A stretch of DNA of 49,847 nucleotides from Actinomycetes bacterium. Its GTDB lineage: Bacteria; Actinomycetota; Actinomycetes; Propionibacteriales; Propionibacteriaceae. A program made the translations under genes and the position numbers. The notes under the pieces were generated by a model. It did not search any database. It was not told where the DNA came from and saw only the letters and a program-made list of their open reading frames with translations. Numbering within the stretch: the stretch's first letter is position 1; each line of letters opens with the position of its first letter. Shown piece by piece: positions 35,615 to 44,243 of the stretch. The DNA is taken from contig JAEWOI010000019.1 in assembly GCA_023460935.1 (NCBI GenBank), positions 1 to 49,847 on the forward strand. Direction: 5' to 3'.

Positions 35615-36092
35615 CTGCGGGCTCCATTCCCTTGTCTCGGATCCTCTGCGCAACCACGTCCGGGACGAACCGGGAGACGTCCCCGCCGTAGGCGGCCACC
35701 TCCCGGATCATCGTGGAGGACAGCGTGGACCATAGCGGCGCCGCGGGCAACATCACGGTCTCCACCTGCCCGACCGCGGCGTTCATGTGCGCCATCTGCA
35801 GTTCGAAGTCGAAATCGGAGGCGAACCGGATGCCCTTCACCAGCACCTTCGCGCCGCGGGCGTTCGCGAAGTCGACCAGCAGCCCGCTGAGGGCCTCGGC
35901 ACGGACATTCGGCAGGTGGGCGGTCGCCTGCCGGACCAGGTCGAGCCGCTCGGCCGGGGTGAACAGGTAGTTCTTCGCGGAATTCTGGCCGACCGCAACC
36001 AGCACCTCGTCGAACAGCGCCGCGGCGCGGGCGATCACGTCGAGGTGCCCGTGGGTGACGGGGTCGAAAGACCCCGGGCAGATCGCAAGCAT
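35607..36092 (-). CDS. coaD: Phosphopantetheine adenylyltransferase
   Basis: 161 residues. Makes dephospho-CoA from 4'-phosphopantetheine and ATP. Nucleotidyltransferase motif GSFDPVTHGH (T13-x-G-H16), KNYLFTPAERL, VKGIRFASDFDFELQMAHMN, and a STMIREV segment in place of the ISSSxVKE of other members. The ATG overlaps the rsmD stop by one base. Confidence 0.95.
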   Translation of the reverse strand: MLAICPGSFDPVTHGHLDVIARAAALFDEVLVAVGQNSAKNYLFTPAERLDLVRQATAHLPNVRAEALSGLLVDFANARGAKVLVKGIRFASDFDFELQMAHMNAAVGQVETVMLPAAPLWSTLSSTMIREVAAYGGDVSRFVPDVVAQRIRDKGMEPADG

Positions 36093-36676
36093 CAGCGGCC
36101 CTTCGTGGCGAAGTGGAGCGTCGTCTCACCGTAACGCCGGAACCACCGGTCGGGAACCGCGTCGGGCCAGACCGGCTCCGGGTCTCGACCCGAACGTTCG
36201 ACTATGAGCAGGCCGTCTGCAGCCAGCCACCCTCCGGCCACGACGGCGGCGAGCACGCCAGCCAGCCGCTCCCCGGGCAGGTCGTAGGGCGGGTCCGCCC
36301 AGACCACGTCGAAAGGGCTTGGTGCCGGGGCGGCCAGCGCCTTCTCCACCGTCGAGGTGCGGACGGTGACCGCCAGCCCCGTTCCGGCCGCGTTGCCGCG
36401 GGCCAACCGGGAGGTGCCCGCGTCGGACTCCACTGCCCAGACCGGTTGGGCGCCACGGCTGGCCGCCTCGATGGCCACGCCGCCCGAGCCCGCGTACAGG
36501 TCGAGGAAGCCGAGCCCGGCCAGCATCTGCTCCGCCGGCTCCCCCGCCGTGCCGGCCCAGTCCGCGATCAGTGAGAACGCGGCCTCCCGCACCCGGTCCG
36601 TGGTGGGGCGCGTGGCCGAATGAGGCGGCACGCGCAGCCGCTGGCCCTTCCTCGAGCCGGCGATGATCCTGGTCAC
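36092..36676 (-). CDS. rsmD: 16S rRNA (guanine966-N2)-methyltransferase
   Basis: 194 residues, GTG start. Begins TRIIAGSRKGQRLRVPP, as usual for RsmD. The AdoMet site is LDLYAGSGGVAIEAASRGA, and the catalytic motif is DPPY (128–131). Methylates the exocyclic amine of G966 (E. coli numbering) in the 30S subunit. Upstream of coaD as in most actinobacteria. Confidence 0.95.
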   Translation of the reverse strand: MTRIIAGSRKGQRLRVPPHSATRPTTDRVREAAFSLIADWAGTAGEPAEQMLAGLGFLDLYAGSGGVAIEAASRGAQPVWAVESDAGTSRLARGNAAGTGLAVTVRTSTVEKALAAPAPSPFDVVWADPPYDLPGERLAGVLAAVVAGGWLAADGLLIVERSGRDPEPVWPDAVPDRWFRRYGETTLHFATKGR

Positions 36677-36732
36677 CGGGTCAGGTTACCCAGCCGGCGG
36701 CGCCACCTACGCGCGGCCGCCTGCTCCCATCC

Positions 36733-38946
36733 TCAGTTGCGTTCCAGCCAGTCCGGGGAAGCCAGCAGCTCGGTGGCCCGGACGGCGTCGGCGAACCCCG
36801 GGGTGGTGAGCTGCGGGTCGCGGGCCACGGCCTCGACAGCCAGCTCGCGGGCGGTGGCGATCAGGTCGGCGTGCTCGAGCACACGCAGCAGCCGGAGGCT
36901 GGACCGGCTGCCCGCCTGGCTGGCGCCCAGCACATCACCCTCCCGGCGCTGCTCGAGGTCGAGCTCGGCCAGCTCGAAGCCGTCGCGAGTGGCGGCGACG
37001 GCGTCCAACCGCTGGCGGGCCGGTTCTCCGGCAGCGGCGGCAGTCACCAGCAGGCAGACCCCCGGGTGCTGCCCACGGCCGATCCGCCCGCGCAGCTGGT
37101 GCAGCTGGGAGATGCCGAACTTGTCCGCGTCCCAGACCACCATCATCGAGGCGTTCGGCACGTCCACCCCGACCTCGATCACCGTGGTTGCCACGAGCAC
37201 GTCGAGCTCCCCGGCAGCGAACGCGCCCATCACCTCGTCCTTGGCTTCGGCCGGCAGCTGGCCGTGCAGCACCCCGACCCTGACCTCCGCAAGGGCGCCG
37301 GTGCGCAGCTCCTCGGCCAGCTCGACGACCCCCTTGCCCTCCTCGCTCGCACCGCGCCCGCCGATCCGGGGGCACACCACGAACACCTGCCGTCCGGACG
37401 CGACCTCCTCCAGCACCCGGTCCCAGGCGCGGGCCACCCATTGTGGGCGCGCGGCAGCGTCCACCACCACTGTGGCCACCTCGGCCCGGCCGGACGGCAG
37501 CTCGGCGAGCGTCGAGACGTCGAGGTCGCCGAAGATCGTCATCGCCACCGACCTGGGGATCGGGGTGGCGGTCAGCACCAGCACGTGCGGGCGGGAGGCC
37601 GCCTTGTCGGCCAGGGCAGCCCGCTGCTCCACCCCGAAACGGTGCTGCTCGTCCACCACCACCAGGCCCAGGTCGGCGAACTGCACCCGGTCTGCCAGCA
37701 GGGCGTGCGTGCCCACCACGATGCCCGCCTCACCGCTGGCCGCGCGCAGCAAGGCAGTGCGCTTGGCCGCGGTCGGCAGCGAGCCGGTGAGCAGCACCAC
37801 GTCGGTGGCCACGTCCGGCGTCCCGAGCAGGCGACCACCACCGAGGTCGCCGAGCAGGGCTCGGATGGTCTGGTAGTGCTGGGCCGCCAGCACCTCTGTG
37901 GGCGCGAGGAGGGCGGCCTGCCCGCCTGCGTCGACCACGGCCAGCATGGCGCGCAGCGCCACAACCGTCTTGCCCGAGCCCACTTCGCCCTGCAGCAGGC
38001 GCTGCATCGGCCGGGGCCTGGCCAGGTCCTCGAGGATGGCCGAGCTGACCTCCGCCTGGCCGCGGGTGAGCCGGAACGGCAGCCGTGTGTCGAAGGCGTC
38101 CAGCAGGCCGCCGGAGACGCGCACCCGCGGCTGCGCCGGTCGCGCCGCGGCGTCAGCCCTGCGGTAGGCCATCGTCAGCTGGGTGGCCAGCGCCTCGTCG
38201 AAGCGCAGCCGCTCCGCCCCCCGCTCGGCCTCGGCCAGGCTCGCCGGATGGTGGACGGCGGCGAAGGCGTCGGCGAGTTCCAGCACCCCGGCCCGCTCGC
38301 GCAGCCACCCGGGCCACGGGTCCTGGGTGCCGCTGAGCGCCGCCAGCGCCAGCCGGGCACACTCGGCCACCTTCCAGGTGGGCAGCTTCCCGGTGGCCGG
38401 GTACAGCCCGACCAGCCCACCGGTGGCGAGAGTGGCGATGCGCTCCTTCTCCTCGGAGGTGGCGACGACGTGGCCGGCCGCGTCGAGCATCGCGAACACC
38501 GGGTGGCTCATCTGCGGCTGGCCGCGGAAGCTGCCGACCTTGCCGACGAACACCCCCGCCGCGCCCTGCCGCAACTGCTTGTCCCACCACGTCAGCAGGT
38601 GGGTCTTGCCGAAGAAGGTCGCGGTCAGGCGGCCATGGCCGTCGGTGAGCTGCACCTCCAGCCTGCCCGGGCGGTCGCGCCGGCCCGGCTGGGGGCGGCC
38701 CTCGTGGCGGGTGATGTCGACCACCCTCGCGATCACCGCGACGTGCTCGCCCTCGGCCAGGGTCGCCAGGTCGGTGAGCTCGGTGCCCGAGAGGTAGCGG
38801 CGCGGGATGTGCCGCAGCAGGTCGCCGACGGTCTGGATGCGCAGCGAAGCGAACTCCCTCGCGGTGCGCTCCCCGACCACGCTCGCCAGCGGCGCGGCCA
38901 GCTCGGCATAGGCCTGCGTGCGCCAGCCGTGCAGTCCTGCTTCCAC
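36733..38946 (-). CDS. recG: ATP-dependent DNA helicase RecG
   Basis: 737 residues, GTG start. N-terminal wedge/OB domain (about 60–170; VAVIARVVDITRHEGRPQPGRRDR, RLTATFFGK), then the two RecA-like motor domains: Walker A GEVGSGKTVVALRAML, VVVDEQHRFGVEQR (DEQH box), TATPIPRS, and the late motifs VIEVGVDVPNASMMV and QLRGRIGRG. It reverses stalled forks and branch-migrates junctions. 56 nt separate it from rsmD, 58 nt from the frameshifted gene upstream. No ribosome site is obvious. Confidence 0.96.
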   Translation of the reverse strand: MEAGLHGWRTQAYAELAAPLASVVGERTAREFASLRIQTVGDLLRHIPRRYLSGTELTDLATLAEGEHVAVIARVVDITRHEGRPQPGRRDRPGRLEVQLTDGHGRLTATFFGKTHLLTWWDKQLRQGAAGVFVGKVGSFRGQPQMSHPVFAMLDAAGHVVATSEEKERIATLATGGLVGLYPATGKLPTWKVAECARLALAALSGTQDPWPGWLRERAGVLELADAFAAVHHPASLAEAERGAERLRFDEALATQLTMAYRRADAAARPAQPRVRVSGGLLDAFDTRLPFRLTRGQAEVSSAILEDLARPRPMQRLLQGEVGSGKTVVALRAMLAVVDAGGQAALLAPTEVLAAQHYQTIRALLGDLGGGRLLGTPDVATDVVLLTGSLPTAAKRTALLRAASGEAGIVVGTHALLADRVQFADLGLVVVDEQHRFGVEQRAALADKAASRPHVLVLTATPIPRSVAMTIFGDLDVSTLAELPSGRAEVATVVVDAAARPQWVARAWDRVLEEVASGRQVFVVCPRIGGRGASEEGKGVVELAEELRTGALAEVRVGVLHGQLPAEAKDEVMGAFAAGELDVLVATTVIEVGVDVPNASMMVVWDADKFGISQLHQLRGRIGRGQHPGVCLLVTAAAAGEPARQRLDAVAATRDGFELAELDLEQRREGDVLGASQAGSRSSLRLLRVLEHADLIATARELAVEAVARDPQLTTPGFADAVRATELLASPDWLERN

Positions 38947-39004
38947 GGTCAGTCAGCCTAGGCGCTGGCGCGGACACCCGGCCCGGGCGACACGGAGCCT
39001 CGGG

Positions 39005-39504
39005 CTAACGCGGACGCAGCCGCCAGGCCAGCCGGCCGAACACCAGGAGCCCGGCCAGGATGAGGGCCAGGCCCTCGGTGTTGCCGTTCGCGGACACCCG
39101 CGCGACGCTGATCAGGCCGGCCAGCAGGAAGAACCCGAACAGTGCGACCGTGACCAGGAACCCGCCGGAGACCTGGCGGGCCGGCCCTGCGGTTCGCCGG
39201 CGCGCCCGGTGATCCGGCGCCGGGACGGGCTGCTGCGGAGCCGGCTGCCGGCGTTACGGTTGCGCGCCGGCCCCGCTGCGGGCTGGGCCGGGGGCGGCGT
39301 GACGGGCGGCGCAGGATGCGGCGCGGCGAACCGGGCTGTCGCGGGCGGTACTGCTGGTCGCGGTGCGGGCTCCGGCCGCGCCCACGCGGGATCGTCGGCC
39401 AGCGACATCCAGGGCGAGTCGTCGCGAGCGAAGCTCAGGGCCTCGTCGGCGGCCCAGCCGAGGAAGTCGGCTTCGCCACGCTGGCCCTCACCCGGTGCGG
39501 TCAC
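39005..39504 (-). pseudogene. Hypothetical Pro/Ala-rich two-TM protein, frameshifted
   Basis: The N-terminal part reads from GTG 39504: TAPGEGQRGEADFLGWAADE and ALSFARDDSPWMSLADDPAW, then a Pro/Ala-rich linker. Another frame carries an unmistakable C-terminus ending at the TAG at 39005: GGFLVTVALFGFFLLAG, ISVARVSANGNTEG and LALILAGLLVFGRLAWRLRPR, i.e. two TM helices. The two parts join if one base is missing between about 39170 and 39255; the downstream frame has a stop at about 39255, so the break is 3' of it. No family recognised. It may be an assembly error or a real loss. The first in-frame part runs on to 39112 with non-natural sequence. Confidence 0.6.
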
Positions 39505-39541
39505 CGCACCATGGTGGCAGCCCGACCGGCTCCGGACATGC

Positions 39542-39569
39542 AAAGAGACCCGCAACAGCGGGTCTCTTT
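39542..39569 (-). terminator. rpmB terminator
   Basis: Perfect 12-bp stem (39542–39553 / 39558–39569) with a 4-nt loop, 12 nt after the rpmB stop; on the minus strand it ends in TCTCTTTG. The rest of 39505–39581 shows nothing else. Confidence 0.85.
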
Positions 39570-39581
39570 CGTGGGCCTGGG

Positions 39582-39767
39582 TCAGCGGGTGACCCGGCCG
39601 GCCTTGAGGCAGGAGGTGCAGACGTTCAGCCGCTTCGGCGTGCCGTCGACGAGCGCACGCACCCGCTGGATGTTCGGGTTCCAGCGCCGGTTGGTCTTCT
39701 TCTTCGACCACGGCACGTTGTGCCCGAAGCCGGGCCCCTTGGCGCAGATGTCACAGACGGCAGCCAC
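39582..39767 (-). CDS. rpmB: 50S ribosomal protein L28
   Basis: 61 residues, GTG start with AAGGAG 7 nt upstream. L28 blocks AAVCDICAKGPGFGHNVPWSKKKTNRRWNPNIQ and LNVCTSCLKAGRV. The CxxC pairs (CDIC, CTSC) mark the zinc-binding form. Monocistronic: a strong terminator follows and cinA ends 80 bp upstream. Confidence 0.96.
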   Translation of the reverse strand: MAAVCDICAKGPGFGHNVPWSKKKTNRRWNPNIQRVRALVDGTPKRLNVCTSCLKAGRVTR

Positions 39768-39847
39768 CGGAGTACTCCTTGTTGTCTAGCTAGAGATCTG
39801 GCGCATCGGCAGCGCCCAGACGAGGCGGTCCCGCAGCGGGGACCTGC

Positions 39848-40357
39848 CTACGATACCCGACCCGGCGCCGGTGGTGCCAATCCGGCGAGTGCCCGGGCCT
39901 CGGCGAGCGCCAGCCGGACGGCCGCGGCTGCGCTGGCCGCCACCACGGCGGCCGGATCGCCGTCGAACCGGTGCCGCTCGGCCCTGGCGCCCCGGGCCGA
40001 CCAGACACCCAGCCACACGGTGCCCGCGGGCTCGCCCTCCTCGCTGCCCGGGCCGCCGACGCCGGTGGTGGCGACGGCCAGGTCGGCTCCGGTCAACCCG
40101 GCGGCACCGCGCGCCATCTGCTCGGCGGTCGACCGGTTCACCACCGGCCCACCGGTGGTGCCGAGCACCTCCACCTTGACCCTGGTGGAGTAGGCGACGA
40201 CGCCTCCGGCGAACCACTCCGAGGCCGCCGGCGCCCGCCCGAGCAGGCTGGCCACCGCGCCGCTGGTGAGCGACTCGGCCACCGCCACCTGCAGCCCCGC
40301 ATCGCGGGCCAGGGCGCCGAGTTCCTCGGCTGCCGCCGTGCCTTCGGGTTCAGCCAT
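39848..40357 (-). CDS. pncC: CinA C-terminal family (PncC-type nicotinamide-nucleotide amidohydrolase)
   Basis: 169 residues. CinA C-domain alone, without the N-terminal molybdopterin-like half: VAVAESLTSGAVASLLGRAPAASEWFAGGVVAYSTRVK, then STAEQMARGAA and ADLAVATTGVGGPGSEEGEPAGTVWLGV. Stand-alone members deamidate NMN to nicotinate mononucleotide (pyridine nucleotide recycling); in others the domain is linked to competence. It starts 13 nt after the RNase J stop. Confidence 0.88.
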   Translation of the reverse strand: MAEPEGTAAAEELGALARDAGLQVAVAESLTSGAVASLLGRAPAASEWFAGGVVAYSTRVKVEVLGTTGGPVVNRSTAEQMARGAAGLTGADLAVATTGVGGPGSEEGEPAGTVWLGVWSARGARAERHRFDGDPAAVVAASAAAAVRLALAEARALAGLAPPAPGRVS

Positions 40358-40370
40358 CCGCTCGCCCGGT

Positions 40371-42053
40371 TCAGCTCGCGACGACGATCGGCAGGATCAT
40401 CGGCCGGCGACGGAAGTTGTTGTTCACCCAGCGCCCGATGGTGCGCCGCACCAGCTGCTGCAGCTGGAAGGTGTCCTCCACCCCGTCCACGAGCGCCTTC
40501 TCGATCACCTTCGCCAGCTCCGGCCGGATCGGGTCGAACACCGAGTCGTCCTCCGCGAAGCCCCTGGCGTGGATGTCGGGCCCGCTGACCAGGGTGTTGG
40601 CGTGGAAGTTGACCACGGCGACCACCGAGATGAAGCCCTCCTCCCCCAGGATCTTGCGGTCGGTGAGTTCGGTGTCGCCGATGTCGCCCTCGGTGAGGCC
40701 GTCGACGAAGATGTAGCCGCAGTCGAGCTGGCCCACCACCCGGGCCCGGCCCCTGGCCAGGTCGATCACCGCACCGTCCTCGACCACCAGCGCCCGCTTC
40801 TCCGGCACGCCCGTGGCGACGGCCAGCTTCGCGTTCGCGATCAGGTGGCGGATCTCGCCGTGCACGGGCAGCACGTTGCGCGGCTTGAGCAGGTTGTAGC
40901 AGTACAGCAACTCACCGGCGGAGGCGTGCCCGGAGACGTGCACCATGGCGTTGCCCTTGTGCACCACCGTCACGCCGTTGCGGGACAGGCCGTTGATCAC
41001 CCGGTACACCGAGTTCTCGTTGCCCGGGATCAGCGACGAGGCCAGCAGCACAACGTCGCCCGGACCAGCGGTGATCACCGGGTGCTCGTGGTTGGAGATC
41101 CGCGACAGCGCGCTCAGCGGCTCACCCTGGGAGCCGGTGGAGAGGATCACCACCTCGTCGTCGCGGTAGTCGTCGATCTGCTTCAGCTCGATCAGCGTGT
41201 CGCCGGGCACGCGCAGGTAGCCCAGTTCCCTGGCCACGGTCATGTTCCGCAGCATCGAGCGGCCGACGTAGACCACCTTCCTGCCGTGGCGGACGGCAGC
41301 ATCCATCACCTGCTGCACCCGGTGCACGTGGGAGGCGAAACAGGCCACGATCAGCTTCTGCCTCGCCTGCGCGAACACCCGTTCCAGGGCCGGCTCGATG
41401 TCGCGCTCGTGGGTGGTGAAGCCGGGGGTCTCGGCGTTGGTCGAGTCGGGCATGAACAGGTCGAGGCCCTCCTCGCCCAGCCGGGCGAAGCCGCGCAGGT
41501 CGGTGAGTCGGCCGTCCAGCGGCAGCTGGTCCATCTTGAAGTCACCGGTGTGCAGCACGGTGCCGGCGCTCGTGCGCAGCACCACCGCGAGCGCGTCGGG
41601 GATGGAGTGGTTGACCGCCAGGAACTCCAGGTTGAACTCGCCGACGGTCACCCGGTCGCCCTCTGCGACCTCGCGCAGGTCCACATCGCGGATCCGGTGC
41701 TCGCGCAGCTTCTCCCGCACGAGGGCGAGGGTCAGCCGCGAGCCGAGCACCGGCAGGTTGTGCCGGCGGCGCAGCAGGTAGGGCACGGCACCGATGTGGT
41801 CCTCGTGACCGTGGGTGAGCACCAGCGCCACGGCCTCCTCCAGGCGGTCCTCGACCAGGTGCAGTCCCGGCAGGATCAGGTCGACGCCGGGCTGGTCGTC
41901 GGAAGGGAACAGCACGCCGCAGTCGATGAACAGCAACTGGCCGTTGATCTCGAACGAACTCATGTTGCGGCCGATGTCTCCGTGACCGCCCAGCGGGGTG
42001 ACCCGCAGCGTGTCCTTGGCCAGTCTTGGTGGGGTCTTCAGGCTCTCTCGCAC
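40371..42053 (-). CDS. rnj: Ribonuclease J
   Basis: 560 residues, GTG start. Beta-lactamase-fold 5' exo/endoribonuclease. Metal motif THGHEDHIG (His81, His83, Asp85, His86); beta-CASP motifs include SHVHRVQQVMDAA, VILSTGSQGEPLSAL, and HVSGHASAGELLYCYNLLKPRNVLPVHGE. The C-terminal domain runs from about residue 450. Matures rRNA and degrades mRNA, with PNPase (pnp, 3' to 5') and RNase III (rnc) also in this window. It normally follows dapA; here dapB lies nearby instead. Confidence 0.95.
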   Translation of the reverse strand: MRESLKTPPRLAKDTLRVTPLGGHGDIGRNMSSFEINGQLLFIDCGVLFPSDDQPGVDLILPGLHLVEDRLEEAVALVLTHGHEDHIGAVPYLLRRRHNLPVLGSRLTLALVREKLREHRIRDVDLREVAEGDRVTVGEFNLEFLAVNHSIPDALAVVLRTSAGTVLHTGDFKMDQLPLDGRLTDLRGFARLGEEGLDLFMPDSTNAETPGFTTHERDIEPALERVFAQARQKLIVACFASHVHRVQQVMDAAVRHGRKVVYVGRSMLRNMTVARELGYLRVPGDTLIELKQIDDYRDDEVVILSTGSQGEPLSALSRISNHEHPVITAGPGDVVLLASSLIPGNENSVYRVINGLSRNGVTVVHKGNAMVHVSGHASAGELLYCYNLLKPRNVLPVHGEIRHLIANAKLAVATGVPEKRALVVEDGAVIDLARGRARVVGQLDCGYIFVDGLTEGDIGDTELTDRKILGEEGFISVVAVVNFHANTLVSGPDIHARGFAEDDSVFDPIRPELAKVIEKALVDGVEDTFQLQQLVRRTIGRWVNNNFRRRPMILPIVVAS

Positions 42054-42088
42054 GACACCAACCTATCGGGCGGCTTCGGACGGCTGGG

Positions 42089-42094
42089 TACAGT
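42089..42094 (+). promoter_or_regulatory. Possible −10 box for the plus-strand acetyltransferase
   Basis: TACAGT at 42089–42094, 7 nt before the GTG at 42102, consistent with a leaderless transcript. No good −35 is visible. Confidence 0.35.
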
Positions 42095-42101
42095 GACGCC
42101 C

Positions 42102-42641
42102 GTGATCGCCGACTCCGTCCGTCTGGCGCTGCCGGCTGAGGCAGCGGCCATCGCTGCCCTGCAACGGCGCAGCTGGACTCAGACGCTGCCCGGGGAGGTG
42201 GCCGCGGAGGTGCTGGGCTCGGTCGACCTGGACACAATGACCAGCAGCTGGGAGGCCGCGATCCTGCGGCCGCCCCTGGCCCAGTTCCGGGTGCTGGTGG
42301 CGCTCGGCGAGGAGCGCGTGGTCGGTTTCGCAGCGATCGGGCCGGCCGACGACCCCGACGCAGAGGCCGGCGAGGACGCCCTGGTGGCCGAGTTCGTGGT
42401 GGACCCGCCCGCGCAGCGCCGCGGGCACGGCTCGAGGCTGTTGAACGCGGTCGTCGACACCCTGCGCGCCGACGGCTTCGGCCGGGCCACCTGGTGGGTG
42501 CGGGCCGGCGACGACGTGCTGCGCCAGTTCCTCACCGGCGCCGGCTGGGCCGCAGACGGCGCCCATTCCGAGGTTGCGGTCAGCGCGGGTGGCCCCGCCG
42601 TGAAACTGGTGCGGCTGCACACAGCGATCGCCGAAGCGTAG
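42102..42641 (+). CDS. GNAT family N-acetyltransferase
   Basis: 179 residues from GTG 42102 (an in-frame GTG at 42093 would add three residues). N-terminal helix SVRLALPAEAAAIAALQRRSWTQ, a strand VLVALGEERVVGFAAIGPAD, then FVVDPPAQRRGHGSRLLNAVVDTLRADGF, the acetyl-CoA loop (RRGHGS). The end (LRQFLTGAGWAADGAHSE) is the usual GNAT final strand/helix. Substrate unknown. It lies opposite its neighbours: divergent from rnj (48 bp) and convergent with the DUF2993 gene (5 bp). Confidence 0.85.
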   Translation: MIADSVRLALPAEAAAIAALQRRSWTQTLPGEVAAEVLGSVDLDTMTSSWEAAILRPPLAQFRVLVALGEERVVGFAAIGPADDPDAEAGEDALVAEFVVDPPAQRRGHGSRLLNAVVDTLRADGFGRATWWVRAGDDVLRQFLTGAGWAADGAHSEVAVSAGGPAVKLVRLHTAIAEA

Positions 42642-42646
42642 CCGGC

Positions 42647-43339
42647 TCAGCCGAGCGGCACGGCGAGGTCTTCACCGGCGACAGCGACGCCGACGCCGGC
42701 CCCGGTCGGGTCGATGCTGGTGAGTCGCAGGCCCTGTTCGAGTTCGACGCTGATCGGTTCGACGATCGCGTCCAGCTGGGCCTGGGAGAGGTTGACGTCC
42801 ACGCTCTGGCCACCGACTTCCAGCCTGGGGTCGGTGAGGCGCACCAGCGCGGCCTCGACGTCCAGCTCGGGCCGCACGGAGATCGCCAGCGTCAGTTCCC
42901 TGCCCAGCACGTCGCGGGCGTAGCGGAGCTCCAGCCGTCCGTTCCCGGCGGGGGCCACGGGCACTCCGGCAACGCGCGCCAAGTCGGCGTAGCCCAGCAC
43001 CGCGGTGGCGCGGGCGGAAGCGATCCGGGCCTGCCCGTCCTCGAGCTGGATGGCCCCGGTGGTGAGCCGCACGTCGGTGAGCTCCACCTGTTGACCGGAC
43101 ATGGCCAGCGGGACCACGGCGGCCTCCGCGCTGGCGTCCGGGACGCTGCGGGTCACCAAGGCGAGGCTGAACGGCACGCCGCCGAGGTGGACCAGAGGAC
43201 GGGCGGAGAGGTCCAGCTCCTGCTGCAGCGCTGTGGCAACCCGGTCCTCGGCAGTGGCCCGCACGGCGCTGTCGGCGAAGTAGCCGCCGACCCCCAACAC
43301 GGCCAGGGTGACGGCTGTGCCGGCCACGGCCTTGAGCAC
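42647..43339 (-). CDS. DUF2993 (LmeA-like) secreted/anchored protein
   Basis: 230 residues, GTG start 3 nt after the dapB stop. N-terminal hydrophobic helix (LKAVAGTAVTLAVLGVGGYF), then DUF2993: RVATALQQELDLSARPLVHLGGVPF, ELTDVRLTTGAIQLEDG, PRLEVGGQSVDVNLSQAQLDAIVEPI. A soluble tubular lipid-binding fold is likely. In mycobacteria LmeA acts in lipomannan formation, but DUF2993 paralogues differ, so the role here is open. It faces the outside of the membrane. Confidence 0.8.
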   Translation of the reverse strand: MLKAVAGTAVTLAVLGVGGYFADSAVRATAEDRVATALQQELDLSARPLVHLGGVPFSLALVTRSVPDASAEAAVVPLAMSGQQVELTDVRLTTGAIQLEDGQARIASARATAVLGYADLARVAGVPVAPAGNGRLELRYARDVLGRELTLAISVRPELDVEAALVRLTDPRLEVGGQSVDVNLSQAQLDAIVEPISVELEQGLRLTSIDPTGAGVGVAVAGEDLAVPLG

Positions 43340-43342
43340 GGC

Positions 43343-44080
43343 TCAGATCCCGAGCAGTTCTTCGATGCCAACCGTCAGCCCCGGCAGTTCCCCTACCGCG
43401 CGGACGGCGGCGAGAACGCCCGGCATGAACGAGGCCCGGTCGAAGGAGTCGTGGCGAATGGTCAGGGTCTCCCCAACCGTGCCGAACAGCACCTCCTGGT
43501 GCGCCACCAGGCCGCGCAGCCGCACGCCGTGCACGTGCACCCCGTCCACCACCGCACCACGGGCACCCGGCAGGCCGGTGGTGGTGGCGTCCGGCACCTG
43601 GCCGAGGCCGGCCTCTGCGCGGGCCGCGGCGATCCGGCTGGCTGTGGCGTGGGCCGTGCCGGAGGGCGCGTCGACCTTGCCGGGGTGGTGCAGCTCGATC
43701 ACCTCCACCGACTCGAAGAAGCCGGCAGCCAGCTCCGCGAAGTGCATCATCAACACCGCGCCGATCGAGAAGTTGGCCGCGACCAGCACGCCAACCCCGG
43801 GCTGCGCGTCGACGAGTTCGCGCACCCGCTGCAGGCGCTCCTCGGTGAAGCCGCTCGTGCCCACCACCACGTGGATGCCGCGCTCGATGCACCACTCCAG
43901 GTTGGCCATGACCGCGTCCGGCGTGGTGAAGTCCACCACCACCTCTGCACCGCTCTCGATCGCGCTGCGGTCATCACCGGCGTCCACCGCCGCCACCAGT
44001 TCGAGGTCGTCGGCAGCCTCGATGGCCCGGCAGACCTCCTGCCCCATCCGTCCGTTGGCCCCGAACACCGCAACGCGCAT
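43343..44080 (-). CDS. dapB: 4-hydroxy-tetrahydrodipicolinate reductase
   Basis: 245 residues; ATG with GGGAG 4–5 nt upstream. Lysine/diaminopimelate pathway: reduces the DapA product with NAD(P)H. Rossmann motif VAVFGANGRMGQ, then VVDFTTPDAVMANLEWC, GTSGFTEERL, NFSIGAVLMMHF, and the catalytic motif ELHHPGKVDAPSGTA with His-His and Lys. Diaminopimelate feeds peptidoglycan. Confidence 0.96.
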   Translation of the reverse strand: MRVAVFGANGRMGQEVCRAIEAADDLELVAAVDAGDDRSAIESGAEVVVDFTTPDAVMANLEWCIERGIHVVVGTSGFTEERLQRVRELVDAQPGVGVLVAANFSIGAVLMMHFAELAAGFFESVEVIELHHPGKVDAPSGTAHATASRIAAARAEAGLGQVPDATTTGLPGARGAVVDGVHVHGVRLRGLVAHQEVLFGTVGETLTIRHDSFDRASFMPGVLAAVRAVGELPGLTVGIEELLGI

Positions 44081-44140
44081 GCCGCTCCCTCTGTAGTGCC
44101 GACCATCCTAGGCCGCCACCCGTCCCCCGTCCCCGGTCCC

Positions 44141-44229
44141 GGCTTCGCTACGCCAACTCGCCTTCGCTACGCGTACTCGCCTTCGCTACGCGTATTCGGG
44201 TAGCGAGGAGCAACTCCGCGTAGCGAGGC
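44141..44229 (+). repeat. Left terminal inverted repeat
   Basis: 89 bp built from repeats of TTCGCTACGCG and its complement with short spacers. It lies between dapB and the AbiEi/DUF559-type gene, 14 bp beyond the stop of the latter. Confidence 0.85.
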
Positions 44230-44243
44230 ATGGCGGGGACGGG

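Noticed and set aside
40266..42092. Plus-strand frame continuous with the acetyltransferase, antisense to rnj
   Set aside because: Only the part from about 42102 matches a protein family; the upstream part mirrors RNase J.
44141..44229. CRISPR-like short repeats
   Set aside because: Units of 11–19 nt alternate in orientation with spacers of a few bases and no cas genes; they form one arm of an inverted repeat.
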